Position numbers and translations under genes: made by a program. DNA of 64,000 nt from Paramarasmius palmivorus (Eukaryota; Basidiomycota; Agaricomycetes; Agaricales; Marasmiaceae). Positions 1 to 12,900 of the stretch are shown here, piece after piece (the first letter of the stretch is position 1; every line of letters begins with the position of its first letter). The notes beneath the pieces are model-generated. The model ran no database searches. It saw nothing but the letters and a program-made list of their open reading frames with translations, and had not been told where the DNA came from. The stretch is from the NCBI GenBank assembly GCA_037176845.1, contig JAYKXP010000098.1, positions 62,001-126,000 on the forward strand, written 5' to 3'.

Positions 1-1125
1 GGGAGAAGAGAATAGTGACAATGGCGCCGATAAACGGTATATGTGACAATGGCTACGAGCTTGGAGATCACCTATAGCCGATAAGACGCGATCCGATGAA
101 GCTCCAAGGGATCCACAGCGACGAAAATCGACATCCAAATACCGAAGTGACGGAAGTATCAGATTGTCGAGTATCACCACAACACTCTGAACATGTCCAA
201 GGAGCTCGAAGTATTGCAAGCGTGGAATAACACAACCCAAAGTGTTATGAACGGCGCTGGGTTCTTGAAATATATCCAGATGACAACACCGGAGATGTTC
301 AAAAGTAAGAGTTGGTGCAAGGTCGAAAAAGTCTGCGGGCGTTTCTTTGCGGAAACTGACTCGCTCCAGCTGAGCGGACGAAGGGATAATCTGCACGATA
401 CGCTGGGGTGGCCCGTCGATGGGGAACTGGGCATGTTTGAGGCGTGGTGTGTGCCATACATGCATTTGAGGATTTCTTAATGGTGGCGTATCACGGAGTT
501 CCGCAGCGATTCTACTGAAGTGCAAGAGAGGTAGTTGGGGGTCAATGGAGAAGAGTTGGTGGTAAAGCTCGGCTTGTGAACCCAGTCCCAAGTCCATTAT
601 GAGCCAACGACGTGATTCTCGGATGAACAAATCCAGGACTTGAGAATGAAACGAGAGGGGTTTCTCTGGATCGAAACGCGCGAAACATGATATGGGGTGC
701 GGTCGAGAGCGTTCGAGCCACGCGCGGAGCATGTTCAACGAATGGTCGCAACAAGAGCTCTTGTCCAAAAAGTGGGTATTGACTCGAACTATAGCCCATA
801 ACAATGGGGTGCAGAGACATATCGAGCGCCATTGGCTGCAGACTTGAGAGAGCACCCAGGGCATCGCATTCTTTGAGAATGTGTGCCCGGATGAATCGAT
901 CCCAGTGCAGTGCTCAAAAATGATGATAATGAGCTCTACAGGGAAACGGGATAGAGGTATTATTAGGTTATGGTTTCGGTTGGAGTATGAGGTTTGAGCA
1001 GAATCCTGGGGTGATTCTGAAGGAATATGTACGTCCGTTGGGTGATGAGCCGGACTATCGAAGGTTGTCTGTTGACTTGTTGCAGCAGGTCTATGCCATG
1101 AAGGGGAAAAATGATCCAAATGCAT
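1..1125 (-). CDS. F-box/LRR-type protein, 3' end beyond the window
   Basis: One uninterrupted minus-strand frame runs from an ATG at 1125 to base 1 (375 codons) with no stop, so the C-terminus lies outside the window. After a polar N-terminus of about 65 residues comes an F-box-like segment (RFPVELIIIIFEHC), then VLSQVCSQWRSICLCTPLLW and, about 30 residues on, LNMLRAWLERSRPHPISCF. This order is typical of the expanded Agaricomycete F-box proteins, which recruit substrates to SCF ubiquitin ligases through Skp1. The rest has leucine-rich stretches (PQLPLLHF, LRYLDVDFRR) that fit a C-terminal LRR substrate domain. No intron is needed. A short diverged relative of the ERSRP segment lies at 38.7-38.86 kb. 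The family call rests on pattern; the substrate is unknown. Confidence 0.82.
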   Translation of the reverse strand, partial: MHLDHFSPSWHRPAATSQQTTFDSPAHHPTDVHIPSESPQDSAQTSYSNRNHNLIIPLSRFPVELIIIIFEHCTGIDSSGHTFSKNAMPWVLSQVCSQWRSICLCTPLLWAIVRVNTHFLDKSSCCDHSLNMLRAWLERSRPHPISCFARFDPEKPLSFHSQVLDLFIRESRRWLIMDLGLGSQAELYHQLFSIDPQLPLLHFSRIAAELRDTPPLRNPQMHVWHTPRLKHAQFPIDGPPQRIVQIIPSSAQLERVSFRKETPADFFDLAPTLTFEHLRCCHLDIFQEPSAVHNTLGCVIPRLQYFELLGHVQSVVVILDNLILPSLRYLDVDFRRCGSLGASSDRVLSAIGDLQARSHCHIYRLSAPLSLFSSP

Positions 1126-1632
1126 ATTGCGTATGCTACACGGTGTCCAGATAGCGTCAAGGTTAAGCAGACCAAGCTCTACCAGATAAGCCTCCAGACG
1201 CCAGCGTGGATAGTAGAGGATACTCACTTTGAATCAAATTCCACCCCGGTTCCATCTTGCGATACAGGCTACGAATACCTTTCAGAAGACTGGAGGCAAA
1301 AAGGGGCTTATATAGATCATGGCTTCGACGTATGGGTCTTAGATCCGATTCTCAAACCCTGTTTCTGATCTACACCGTACTTCTTTCATTCCCTTCTGTT
1401 ACAACGTGAGTAGTTTCTCAACTTAGACAATTCAAAGAGGCTTACAGTTTCAGGCAAGGACTCCTCTTCATCAGAGTTCGATGGCGCGTGAAATGGCACA
1501 TCATCCGAGCCTTCATCCTGTAAACACTGACGGTGAGCAAACGACCTCCCCGATTGGGGTTCATGAGGGCCTCGGCTAAGCTGGCAAATTAGGTATTACA
1601 TAAGTCGCAGAAAATGGCCAGTCTCAGTCTCG
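1126..1632. other. Intergenic region between divergent genes
   Basis: These 507 bases separate the F-box gene (minus) from the PROSC gene (plus) and must hold both promoters. Short open frames are present on both strands, but I recognise no protein, RNA or repeat. Confidence 0.6.
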
Positions 1633-2628
1633 ATGACTCGGATGAGATTCCCAAGGACAATATCAATTGCTCATTTCAAGAGAATGAGCACATTCAACCC
1701 TTCATTCGAGAGAGCCTCCGTAGAACGTGCAGAAGAGCTACGCGAATCTCTGGCTGAAATCCGCGAACGAGTGGAGGCACTTTCATCCAACTCAGCTACA
1801 CTGGTCGCTGTGTCAAAGTACAAACCATCATCGGACATTCTTGTTTGTTATGAAAATGGACAGAAGGATTTCGGGGAGAACTATGTCCAAGAGCTGGTGG
1901 ACAAGGCTAAGGAGGTAAGTCATCGATCTCTTCGCCCAATGTTCGGCTCAATAATGTGTTTTGAGTGTCCATTAGTTACCCAGCAGCATTCAGTGGCATT
2001 TCATAGGCACTCTCCAGTCTAATAAGGCCAAGATTCTTGCATGTGAGCCCTGTACACCTCATTAGCTGGTCGTCTGTCCGAACATCTCATCTACGCAGCT
2101 ATACCAAATCTATACGCCGTACAAACCATCTCTTCCGAAAAGGGAGCCAATGCCCTGAACAAAGCTCTTCCTGAAGACCGTACGACACCTCTCAACATCC
2201 TCCTGCAAGTCAACACTTCCGGTGAAGACTCCAAGTCGGGTGTTGCACCACTTTCTCGCGGCGTTGACGAGTCAAACGCGGAATTGAAGCAGCTGGCAAA
2301 GCATATTATCACGAGTTGTCCGAAGCTGCGACTGCAGGGGTTGATGACTATTGGGGCTCTAGAGCTATCGCTTCACGCCACGGAGACGGAAAAGAATGCT
2401 GATTTTGAGAGGCTTAAGGAGACGAGGGACGTTTTGACCGAGTGGTTGGCTAGCGAGTTGGGTGATAGTGCCAGTGGAAAGTGGGGAGAAAATGGTCGGT
2501 TACTGTTGAGTATGGGGATGTCTAGCGATTTTGAGGCTGCGTTGAAGGCTGGGAGCGATATCGTCAGAGTTGGAACGGGGATCTTTGGGCAAAGAAAGAA
2601 GAAGGAAGAAATTAAACAGTCGTCTTAG
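1633..2628 (+). CDS. Pyridoxal phosphate homeostasis protein (YggS/PROSC family)
   Basis: Three exons: 1633-1914, 1976-2042 and 2099-2628, with introns starting gtaagt and gtgagc. The protein is a PLP-binding single-domain TIM-barrel protein of the YggS/PROSC/Ybl036c family, which buffers free pyridoxal phosphate. Family landmarks are all present: [11 protein letters not shown] with the PLP lysine, [38 protein letters not shown] and the C-terminal phosphate-binding stretch [14 protein letters not shown]. The model from the first ATG gives about 292 residues. An internal ATG at 1684 gives 275, close to the usual size. The extra 17 residues are basic and hydroxylated, so two starts could give mitochondrial and cytosolic forms (inference). 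No damage seen. Confidence 0.93.
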
Positions 2629-2769
2629 AGCAACCAGATGTATACAAGGGATGTAATGTCACCAATTGAAAGAAGAGTTTTAGAACAAGATGCTCCTTTC
2701 CAATGACATTGCAATATAGTATAACATGCTCTGTAGTGTAACTTCATAATATATCCAGGGTTGCAAACA

Positions 2770-4766
2770 TCATGTCCGTTTCTCTAATATCCATAACTGC
2801 TCCTCCTTCCTCATCCTCAAAACCTTCGACAACCTCTCAATCAACTCTTCGACCCCGGATACCTTGCCTCTTCCCTTCAACAACTCCCAATCCACCTGCC
2901 AACCCCCAAACCCTTCGATCACATCCACTACAACCCACTGCTTCCGGTTCATGAACCCAAACTTACTCGGAGGATACTCCGATATCAAATGCGTAAACGT
3001 CGTTGACGAGGACAAACTCGCAGTTGACAGGCCTTCTGTTTTATTGTATATCGTCCATGTAGAGGGATCGTCTAGGTCGATGAGAGCTATAGGTAGTCTG
3101 TCGAAGGAAAAATTGGGTGGATATGGTGGGGAGTTCATTTGGAGGAAGAGCGAAGCGCCAGTTTGAGCTGCGAGGTTGGAGATATGGACGTGGTAGGCTG
3201 CTGAGTGGTTTTGTTAGATGTGTGTACGTGTGAAGGAGGAGGTGAAGGGATTACGCACAATCTTGTGGTTCGCTGTTTATGTAGGCGTTGAATTTGGAGA
3301 GGGCGACACCGCCGGGGTAGTTTCCCATCGATGCGAGTGTCGTGAGCGTTGTGAGTGCTAGGTTAATGGCTATAGCGGCAACTGCTCCCAAGAAGCACAG
3401 CCGTCCTATAAAGTTGGATTTCGGTCGAGATGCCCTATTGATAATGAGCTGCTGTCTTCTGAATATCGCGAGAAGGCTTACATCCACTTGGCTGCACGGG
3501 CGGCCGAAACGTTGAATGCAGGTACGACATAGACGATGAAACGCCATTCTTTGTGGCCAAGACCGCTGATGAGAAATACGAAAGCCACGTAAGGTAGTAG
3601 GAATCGTCGAATTCGGCCTTCGAGGGCCATACCGCCCAAGGACAGCGGTAGTGCTGTTAGAAGCAGTTTTGGAAGGTAGGAGACAAAGTATGTCCAAGGC
3701 GGAGATGTCTGAGGAAGATGATTGGTATGAGAAGTAGCAAGAAGAGTGTAAATGACATACACCCCATTCCGAGCTCTTGCCTTGGATCACATTGAAATAG
3801 ATACCAGCGAATTCCGGCCATAGAGGTTCTCGAGCCTGCCAAAAGTAGGTATCGACTGCAACCGTGAGTCCTGCACATCAAGTTACATCAGAACCTCGTT
3901 CATAAGAGGAAGCAACTCTCCATACCAATCGAGCACAGCGCGGATAGAAAGCCAACTTTGATGACACCTGGCAAAGTACAAACCCGGAGATACCAGTACT
4001 GAAGGACGATGGGACCCAAAAGTAACGCAATCTCTGCGCGAAATATGACGCTAGTCGAGACAAGCAACGCAATTGCGGTGTAAACCCTCTTTGGTGTCGG
4101 CCATAAGGCGTTTGGGGCACGATCAACTAGGCAGTAGGTAGCTAGGTTGACTGCGGGAAGCTATCTGAGCATCGGCATGTGAGTCACGAAAACCATGAAT
4201 ACCTGGAAATAGGGCGAACATGTTGGGTAGTGTGCGACCCATCCAGAATGGTATGTGGAATTGGGTGATGGTGAATAGCGTGTAGAACATTCCTGTCGGA
4301 CGACCAAAGCGTTTGGAAACTGCATTCCGTATGAAGCAGAGACCTATTCCGTTGATGGTTGCTAGTACGAGGCGAACTGGGAAAGATGTGAGATTATGAA
4401 ACTATAGTAGAGCTGCAACCCGCACCAATGATTTGTATGTCGAGTTTGCTGTGAACTTTATTGAAAGAACTTGCGATCCATATCACGGGCGTTGCTATCC
4501 ATGTTAATAGTATGCTCCCGATAAAAGTGCGCGGCACTGCTCCAGGGAAAGTAAAGTGGTCATACTACGTATCATATGTTCAGCGCCCTTTGTTCTTGGA
4601 AACCTTAATTGAAGCTTACCTTTTGAAGATTTTCTGGACGAATGCCATACATGAAGACATCGTGAACTGCATGAAGATTGAAGCTTTCTTCGACTTTCGT
4701 ATAAGGAGCGAGTACGACGTGTAACCAGCCGGTAGCTAGAATGAGCGCGTCGAGAACAAAGCTCAT
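2770..4766 (-). CDS. ALG12: Alg12, dolichyl-P-Man:Man7GlcNAc2-PP-Dol alpha-1,6-mannosyltransferase
   Basis: Eight exons on the minus strand: 4766-4620, 4564-4426, 4376-4203, 4150-3926, 3870-3761, 3708-3482, about 3458-3259 and 3197-2770, giving about 549 residues. This is a GT22 multi-pass ER mannosyltransferase that adds the eighth mannose in N-glycan precursor assembly. Evidence: N-terminal PYTKVEESFNLHAVHDVF, FGRPTGMFYTLF, the GT22 signature GHKEWRFIVYVVPAFNVSAAR, NYPGGVA and VHISNLAAQTGASLFLQ, in the order known for ALG12. Most introns are ordinary, but the gap between exons 6 and 7 is only 23-29 nt (3481 down to about 3459). That is too short for a normal fungal intron and may be a sequence error or an extreme mini-intron. 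The start lies 127 bp from the divergent ABC transporter gene. Confidence 0.92.
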
Positions 4767-4893
4767 CGTGGACGTTGTGGAGTGAGCCGCGAGTGCGGCA
4801 ACGGTCCGGTACCAGATTCAAAACAGTCGTCAACAGCAACCCTCATCCCGCACCGGTTCCTGAGGAAGTGTTCTCCCCACGTATGCTGGGACC
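4767..4893. promoter_or_regulatory. Compact bidirectional promoter between ALG12 and the ABC transporter
   Basis: Only 127 bases separate the ATG of ALG12 (minus) from the ATG of the transporter (plus). Both transcripts must start within or beyond this stretch, so they share promoter DNA. No clear TATA element is visible. The call is made from gene layout alone. Confidence 0.55.
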
Positions 4894-7800
4894 ATGACTC
4901 GATTATCCTGGCTCTCAATATCCCTGCTCTACTTGGCCTCTGTGCAGGCCAAAAATTACTCATGGCCGAAGCGGTCACAGTCTTCATTTTCCCAGTATCA
5001 ACTTCATTCCGTGAGTACACGACTTCTGGTATCAAACTTCTTACCAATGTCATCTTGACCAGGATCTCGGAATCAGCCCTAACGGTATTTAACCTCGACC
5101 CAGCTAAATATACAGCCGGAACTCATCAGTTTGACCAGAGAAATGCCCTCCTTGTTTCAACTGCATGTTGCCGGCGTTTACTTGTGGGCAGTATGGAGAA
5201 TGCAATCCTTATGACGGCCAGTGCAAATGTCCCCCGGGATGGAGTGGAATTGATTGTTTGACGCCTCGTATGTGCTCTGGATCTGCTTTTGGGGGTACGC
5301 GTCTGACATTGCCGTTGCAGAATGTGACTCGTTGGCAGACGGAGAACACCGACGACCAAGAGAACCGGGAGCGAGTTGTGAGTGTAAAGAAGGCTGGGGT
5401 GGAATCAACTGTAATGGTGCGTGTGTATATCATGGAAATTTACGAACATCTCTAACATGTGGCCAGTTTGCAAAACCGACCAGGCTTGCGCCAGCTTTCC
5501 TCTACGTGACGGTCCAGACGACGAAGACGACGACGGCATACCCGTAGGCAACATGACGTGTTACAAAGGCGGCGAAACGGTTTTCAGCAATCACCAGATG
5601 TGTAATGTCACCAGTCAGTCGCGTGCTCCAGCAACCCCAAAGCTATTAGCTGACGCCCCCCAGACCGCAAGATCATTGACCAAGTAGGCGCTGACAAGCC
5701 CGTCCAAGTCACCTTTGGCTGCGAAAAGGAAGACGCGACCTGCACATTCCAGTTTTGGGTAGCAGAGGTTGAATCGTTCTACTGTGCTCTCGACGGCTGT
5801 TCCTCGGAGATTATACCTGGATATGACAAAAACACGACTGTCTACCAGTGTGACAAGCTCAAGTGCAGCTGTGTACCCGGAAGGTTCATTTGTGGCGAAA
5901 ATGGGAGTGTTGGTGCGTCTCACCCTTGTACGTGCTGATATGGGTAACTCAGGCCGTTTGCAGACATTAGTGACTTCCTAAAGGAAGAAATTAAAGGCCC
6001 TGCCAAGTTCAGCTGTAAGACCGGTGCTGGATGCCAATTTGAGGAAGATGCTATGAACCAGTTGATCACTGACGTTTTTGGTGATCCTTACATCACTTTG
6101 GATTGTTATGGTGGCGAGTGTCTACATTACTCACAAGTCCCAGGTTACATTGTCAGTATCGTTTTTGCTGTTCCCAACACGTCTTACTGACAGCCCTGGG
6201 TAGCGTCCTCCCAAACCCGACAATAGGTTGTGGGTCGCATTGAGCGCAGCCGGAGCATGCCTTTTAGTCTTTGTCTCTTCCGCAGGTATGTCGGCTTTAG
6301 CTCCTAGAATGTTTGTATGCTCACCATCCCTCAGTGATATGGTACGCTGCCCGAGCATCCGGTGGCGACTTTGGTCATATTCAACTCCCAGAAAATGAAG
6401 CAGCACGACTCATGACAGACCACGTCCCCGCTGCTCTCCACTTTTCTGACATCTCCTACACCTTGAGCAACAAAACCATATTATCTGGTATTCAGGGCAC
6501 TGTCAAATCCGGTCAAATCATGGCTATCATGGGTGCATCTGGTGCTGGAAAGTCCACTTTGTTGGATATACTAGCGCGGAAGAATAAACGTGGAAATGTT
6601 CAGGGTAATATGCTGGTTAACGGAAGGGAGGTTAAAGACGAGGAGTTTAGAGCAGTGACTGGGTTCGTTGATCAGGAGGATACGCTGATGGGCACGTTGA
6701 CGGTCTATGAGACGGTGTTGTATAGTGCGCTGTTGAGGTTGCCGAGGGAGATGAGTTTTGCAGCCAAGAAGTATAGGACGTTGGAGACTCTGAATGAGCT
6801 TGGGCTGTTAAGGATCAAGGATGCGAGGATTGGAACGACAGGTATATCCAACTTCTCTCTGGAACCGGAAATGAACTGACTATCAAATACACAGGTAACC
6901 GATCGATTTCGGGTGGCGAGAAGAGACGAGTGTCCATCGCCTGTGAACTGGTAACTAGTCCGTCTATCTTGTTCCTGGATGAACCTACAAGCGGTGCGTT
7001 CTTCCTGACCATCTCTATTACGCTTGTGCTAACAATTCGTCTTAGGTCTGGACGCCTACAATGCATTCAACGTCGTCGAATGCTTGGTGTCACTCGCCAG
7101 GGATTATAACCGAACTGTAATCTTCACAATTCATCAGCCTCGCAGCAACATTGTTGCTCTGTTCGACCAGCTTGTTCTTCTGGCTATGGGGAAAACCGTG
7201 TACTCTGGCGAGTTCTCGAAATGTCAAGACTATTTGGCAAGTATTGGTCGCCCTTGTCCACCTGGATTTAACATTGCAGACTACTTGAGTGAGTACCTTA
7301 CTGTCGTCCGCTGAAAATGCATTAATGCAATATCCTAGTCGACCTGACGGTCAACGCCAGTATCGAATCGCCCATCAGTCGGGATAGCACCACTTTGGAG
7401 CCACCTTCACCTGCGGAGACCACTAATATTAGTGACGAGGAACGGGCCGTAGGAGCGCAAGCTGTACCGCTCGCTGTGCGTTCTCAACCATCTCCGCCAC
7501 CAGCCGAGCCTCCCTCCAAGCCCAATTCCATCTCGTCCGCCACCGGAGCTTACATCAAGCGCAAAACATCACAACTTTTCGAGGCGGTCGCTTCATCTTC
7601 TCAGCGGTCGATAGATGCTCCAATCGCTCCCAAGCTTGCTCAATTAGTAACGCTATACGAACAAAGTGGTATTGCTGCCGATATAAAAGCCGAAGCTGAA
7701 GGTTTCCAGAGAGCTACTCAAGGTAACGGTAGCAGTGAGACACGGGATGTAGCAGTGGAAACTGCCTTGTTACGTGGCCGAAAGAGGGCGAGCTGGGGAA

Positions 7801-9069
7801 CTCAGTTCAGGATTTTGAGCGGACGAGCTTTCAAGAATCTGTATCGAGACCCTGCATTATTGATGGTTCATTATTCCTCAGCCATCCTTATCGCATGTGA
7901 GTCTTGTTCTCTCTGGCCTGATGCGAATTGTCGCTTAATGTTTCTTCCCAAAATTATACAGTGATCGCTGGGTTCTTTTTCCGAAATGTCACGTCAGTAT
8001 TTCCGCGTCGGCTCAAGTGCTGTGTTGAGCTCACTAATATCATTCATCCAGGATTGACATTGCAGGTTTCCAGAACCGGTTGGGTATGTTCTGGACAATG
8101 CCTCGTTCCTGATGTCGGCTCACCCTATTGGATAATTATAGGCCTATTCTTCTTCACATTGGCCCTTTTTGGCTTCTCTTGTCTTTCAAGTCTGGGTCTC
8201 TTCGCGAACGAAAGGATTCTGTTCATCCGGGAAAGGTCTGTGTGCTTCTGCAATTGCTGCGATCAAATCTCACGTCTTCTAAGATCGAACGGATATTATT
8301 CGTCGTTCACATACTTCTCTTCCAAGGTAAACTTCCGAATTCATTCCATCTTTTGGACTGTCCTGACATGATAACAGATACTCTTTGATATTCTGCCGCT
8401 TCGAGTTGTCCCACCACTTATCTATGGGGGTATCGTCTATGGTTTAGCAGGACTGGTAGCCACCGTTCCAGCTTTCTGGAAATTCATTCTTGCCCTCGTA
8501 CTATTCAACCTGACAACCGCCACTTTCGTGCTGTGGTTATCAATCGCATTTGCGAACATTAGTGTTGCCAGTCTAGTCGGCACACTGGTGATGCTTTACA
8601 AGTATGTTAATGGCTTTTGGTTGGATGGGAATTATGATCCTAACACCGAGATCAGCCTATTGTTCACAGGATTGCTCATCAACCGTGATACTGTTCCGAA
8701 GGCCCTTCAGTTCCTACACACGATATCTTTCTTCCATGCCGCATTCGAGGCGTTGGCAGTGAATGAATTGCGTTACCTAACTCTCAAGGAAGTGAAGGTA
8801 TGTATTGTACCCTACGGAACAATGAACACATCACTAAAGGATTTACATCAGTATGGGGTTGAATTGGACGTTCCCGCTGCCACGATCCTTTCGACCTTTG
8901 GACTGCGTGCTGGGGTCCGTCGCTTCGCTTTGCCATTTCCCTGATGAGTGCTAACTCCTATTTGTAGTCATTCTGGTGGCCGAACATCTCGCTCCTTGGC
9001 ATATTCTGTGTTGCCTTTACGATCGTCAGTTTCATCACACTCCACTACTTTGTCAAAGAAAAGCGGTAG
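4894..9069 (+). CDS. ABCG-type half transporter with extracellular EGF-like domains (yeast Adp1-like)
   Basis: Multi-exon gene. The early exons I resolved are 4894-5010, 5141-5267, 5321-5416, 5467-5613, 5664-5912 and one from about 5968; the stop is at 9067-9069. Domain order: signal peptide ([17 protein letters not shown]); a Cys-rich EGF-like ectodomain ([44 protein letters not shown]); a first membrane helix (about 6224-6285); an ABC ATPase with Walker [10 protein letters not shown], signature [15 protein letters not shown] and Walker [18 protein letters not shown]; an acidic/proline-rich linker; and an ABCG membrane domain ending [13 protein letters not shown]. This matches yeast Adp1 (YCR011c) and its fungal relatives, whose substrate is unknown. 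The ATPase residues are intact, so it should be active. Middle exon borders in the membrane domain (7900-8950) are approximate. Confidence 0.9.
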
Positions 9070-9967
9070 AGGTACTCAAACACCGCCGTCCCTGGAAGTA
9101 GAGGTAGCTTCAGGATCTCTGTCACTGTGCTTAGTATGGATAGCATGTCTTTGTATTTCTACAACTAGCTCGATACTATTTAATGTGGACTACACCCGGA
9201 TAGATTGTACAGGTCTCGGACCGATTAATCTCAGTTAAATGTCGGGGTCCTGGTTTGGTACTCCCATCGTGAATATTCACATCAGATCTACGGGATCTTT
9301 AGACCTCTGGGTGCCGACCTCGTATGAGAGAATGACGCTAAGAGGCCTAGATGATTGATCGACAGCACAGACTTATCAGAACTCAGAGTCTCCGGACCCA
9401 ATAACGGTGGCGTTAACGTTCTGATATACACGCCCCAAGTGGTAAGGTTCAGGTCTTCTTGTTACGCGGTACCCAGTTGCGCCAAATCGACGACGCGGTA
9501 CTTGCCAGTTGTCACGGGTTGGTAATAAGTTATTGAACCCTGAGATACATGTTCTAAGCATTGCAGTCCGTTGTCTGGATGATAGTAGTGGCCACATACA
9601 TGAGTAAGACGGTAATGGAGTGGGGAGAGATGCAAATCTATGGTGAATGGAGGAATGGATGCAATGGAAAAGAGGTTAACCTGAAGGGAAAAAGGAAGAA
9701 CAAAAGGGCAGGAAAGATACAGATGTAAATAGGTATCACGGATAGGAAATGGGTACTGGAGCCTGAAACTTGTCACCTTGTCTATGGGCGACGCAAAAGT
9801 ACAGAGGTATCATGGAACTGTAGCAGTAGTGACGAGTACATGCAGAAAGAAAAGAAAACGGGATGACAGAGGCAAGAGGCATTCTGAAATAACAAGAGAG
9901 TCTCTGGAATACAAAGGTGAAGGACGATAAATATACCTGTACATCTAAGGAAACGACGAGCTGTCCG
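9070..9967. other. Convergent intergenic region
   Basis: About 0.9 kb holding the 3' ends of the transporter (plus) and the kinase (minus). Short open frames on either strand show no family motifs. I see no RNA gene or repeat. Confidence 0.6.
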
Positions 9968-12900
9968 TTAATCGCCTCTGTCATCTTTTCGCTTTTTGGT
10001 GGAGAACACGAGACCTTCATCTTCATCCTCTTCCCCAGCATACGAGGATCCTCGATTGTAGGCATAGCTGTAATCATGTGGACGCACTTCCTCATCTCCA
10101 GCTTCCACAGTACTCTCGACGGTACCCTCATAGGTACCTTGTTCGTCGTCGTACTCGTCGTCGCTGTCATCGAAACTGGCCACCTCGTCGCTCATGATAA
10201 TAATACCGCCACCACCAGGTCGTGCCGGAGTACCATCAGGAAGATGTCCCATGCCACTTGATGGACGGCTCATTTGTCCTCGAGAACTGCCGCTAGGCGT
10301 TCTTGAGTCAAAGACATTTCGCCCTTGATGAGCCCTGACAACTTCATCTCTCCTCCCAACACCACCAGCACCGAAGAGCATATCCCGTTCCTCTCTGTAC
10401 GCAACATGATACCCATCCTCACCCTCAACAAAGTACTCGTCGTCGTCGTCAAAATCATCCGACCGGGAGCTCGTTAAACTCCTAGCATCAGCCGCAGCAC
10501 CAGCGTTGTGATCCCAACTGCTGATCCTACGATTAGCTATTCCGCCAAGGCTGCTATTGCTACTATCCACACTGCCTATACTTCCTTCTGCGACGCCTGC
10601 ACCTCCGCTTATAGCGATAGCCGTAGCGGCTAAGGTAGCACCTGCACTGGCACCGGGGTGGCCAAACATCACTGCGGAAGCAGGCGCCCGAGAAAGTACA
10701 GGAGGCGCCGTGGGAGAAGCGCTTCTGCCAGATGCAGAACCTGACCCGGAGGCTGCAAAGAGCGCAGCTGAGGATGATGATCTAGATGACAAGGATGCGG
10801 GTCCATGGGTGTTTGGTGTGGTTGGAGAAGTTGATATCCATGTATCCAAACGGGGTAGTTCGTCTGCAGAGGAAGATAACAGGTTGTTGACAACGCCGTA
10901 AGGCTTTAGAGGTGGTGGAGGAGCGACGATAGCAGGTACGTAGGTTTCGGGATCAGCAAACTCAATGTCGCTGTCATCACTGTCTGCGGCTGTGGCTGGG
11001 GGACCAGTGACAGTGACACTTGTTGTAGTTGCAGTAGGGGTTGAGTTGGTGGCTGTAGCAGTAGTTTCATAGTCAAAGACATCCTCAACTCGACCCTTAC
11101 TCTTGGTTTTCTGCTTCTCCTTGCGCTTTCGTGCGTCCCTGCTGGTATCTCTCTCCTCCACAGGCGACCCATATCCAGATACGGACCCAGGTGGACTACC
11201 ATAGCCACTTTGACTGTAATGACTGCCTCGACTGCTTGGTCTCCAATGAGCAAGAGAAGAGAATAACCCCGTTAGTCGTTTCCCACTCGGACTTGCACTC
11301 CGCTGTTCGCTCGAAGCATTCCCGCGAATGCTACGCACGCTGCCGCTACGGGCTCGTGATGGCACAGGTGAATGTACAGACGCTGCAGTGCTGAGATTGG
11401 GAACAGACGGTGCCACCATTCGCGATGTCGAAGTTGATGTTTTTGATGAGGATTGGCCAATAGCCTCGGGTCGTTCCTTCTGCTTGCCTTTCTTATCAGG
11501 AGGAAGTCGAACCGGCTGAGTTGGCATTGGGGTAGCATTAACAGCTTCGGCCGCTGCTTTTTTCCGCCTCCTTCGTTCTAATTCTCGCTCTCGCTTATCC
11601 CGTTTTGCCCTTTCCGCCTCGGCATCTCTATCGCTCTTGATTCTTCGTAGCCGCATATTGGGTTCCGAGATAACACGTCCTCTATCGCCCATGTCTTCAT
11701 CCAGTTTACCATTGCCCTTCTTTGATTTCGATTTACTCTTTTTTTCTTTCTTCTCGGGCGAACGGATAGCACCTTGAGATCGGTGTACTCTGAGACCGAG
11801 TATACCGGCAACGGTGGAGGTGCTGGAGGAAGCAGGCGACGCAGAGGTAGCAGGCGACATGGTCGCAGGGGTTGCACTTCGTGATAGGAGAGCTGCTAAA
11901 CGCTTTGCAATGCTCTTACTGCCTTGGCTGCTTGTCGATGCGCTGCTAGCCTGTTGAGTAGCAATTGCAGGTACAATAGGCCGTGAAGATATGCTGGTGC
12001 TACCAGTTGCGGTGCCAGTACTTGTAGTGGTACCGGCAGCGCCAGCTGTACCTTTCTTGCCCCACATAGCCCATCGAAAGCGGAGTGTGGACATGGCGTC
12101 TGAGGCTTCCTTTGCGGAGACCTGGATGGGGTTGGGAGATGTGATTTCGAGCCATGTGGAAGGATTAGGAAGGTCTTGAAGGAACCAGCGATTGGTCTAA
12201 GCAAAGGTGCCATGTGCGTCAGCGTCGGATATAAAAGACAAAGGAACGGAGAATAATGAAAAGGGCGAATGATGCCACATACCTTCACTTCCTCAAGTGT
12301 GATTCTCTCGTCCATATCCTTCTTCAGAAAGTGATCCAACAAGTGGATAACTGTAGGCCCGACCTCTCCTCTCTCGATCTCTTCCTCGCTAGGGTGACGA
12401 CCACCTGTCCTGACCTGGTCGTAACCCATCCTGCTCGGTGCTCTCCAATCGTGATTGCATATCCATTGGTACCCTGTCCATTCGCCCAACGCGTACGTGC
12501 CAGGTGGCCGGAATGGCGTCTTTCCGAATAGTAGGCAATACAAGGTCACACCCAAAGCCCAGATATCAATGGCCTTTGTTACTGGTGGACGAGGGGGCGC
12601 AGGGTCCTCCATGTACTCCCAAACAATCTCCGGCGCTAGAAAGGCTGGAGAGCCGGCACGTTTAGCAAGGTCGGCATCGTTAAGCAGGATAGGATCCTCG
12701 TCGTCTTTCGAGGAAGCGGCAGCGCCGTCTTGAGCAGCGGCAACCAGACACTGGGCATAGGAAAAGTGTGCTGTACCAAAGTCAGCAATCTTGACACGGT
12801 CATGATTGGAGGTCCAAATGAGGTTGGCTGGTTTGATGTCGCGGTGGATGATTCCTTGATGATGGAGGTACTCGAGACCAAGGATAGCATCGCGCATGAT

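Noticed and set aside
3482..3560. A 67-77 nt ALG12 intron starting at gtacctgc instead of the tiny gap
   Set aside because: It would remove the conserved PAFNVSAARAA segment of the GT22 signature region.
10557..11519. Plus-strand open frames inside the kinase tail
   Set aside because: They mirror low-complexity codons of the minus-strand kinase exon; no motif and no start context.
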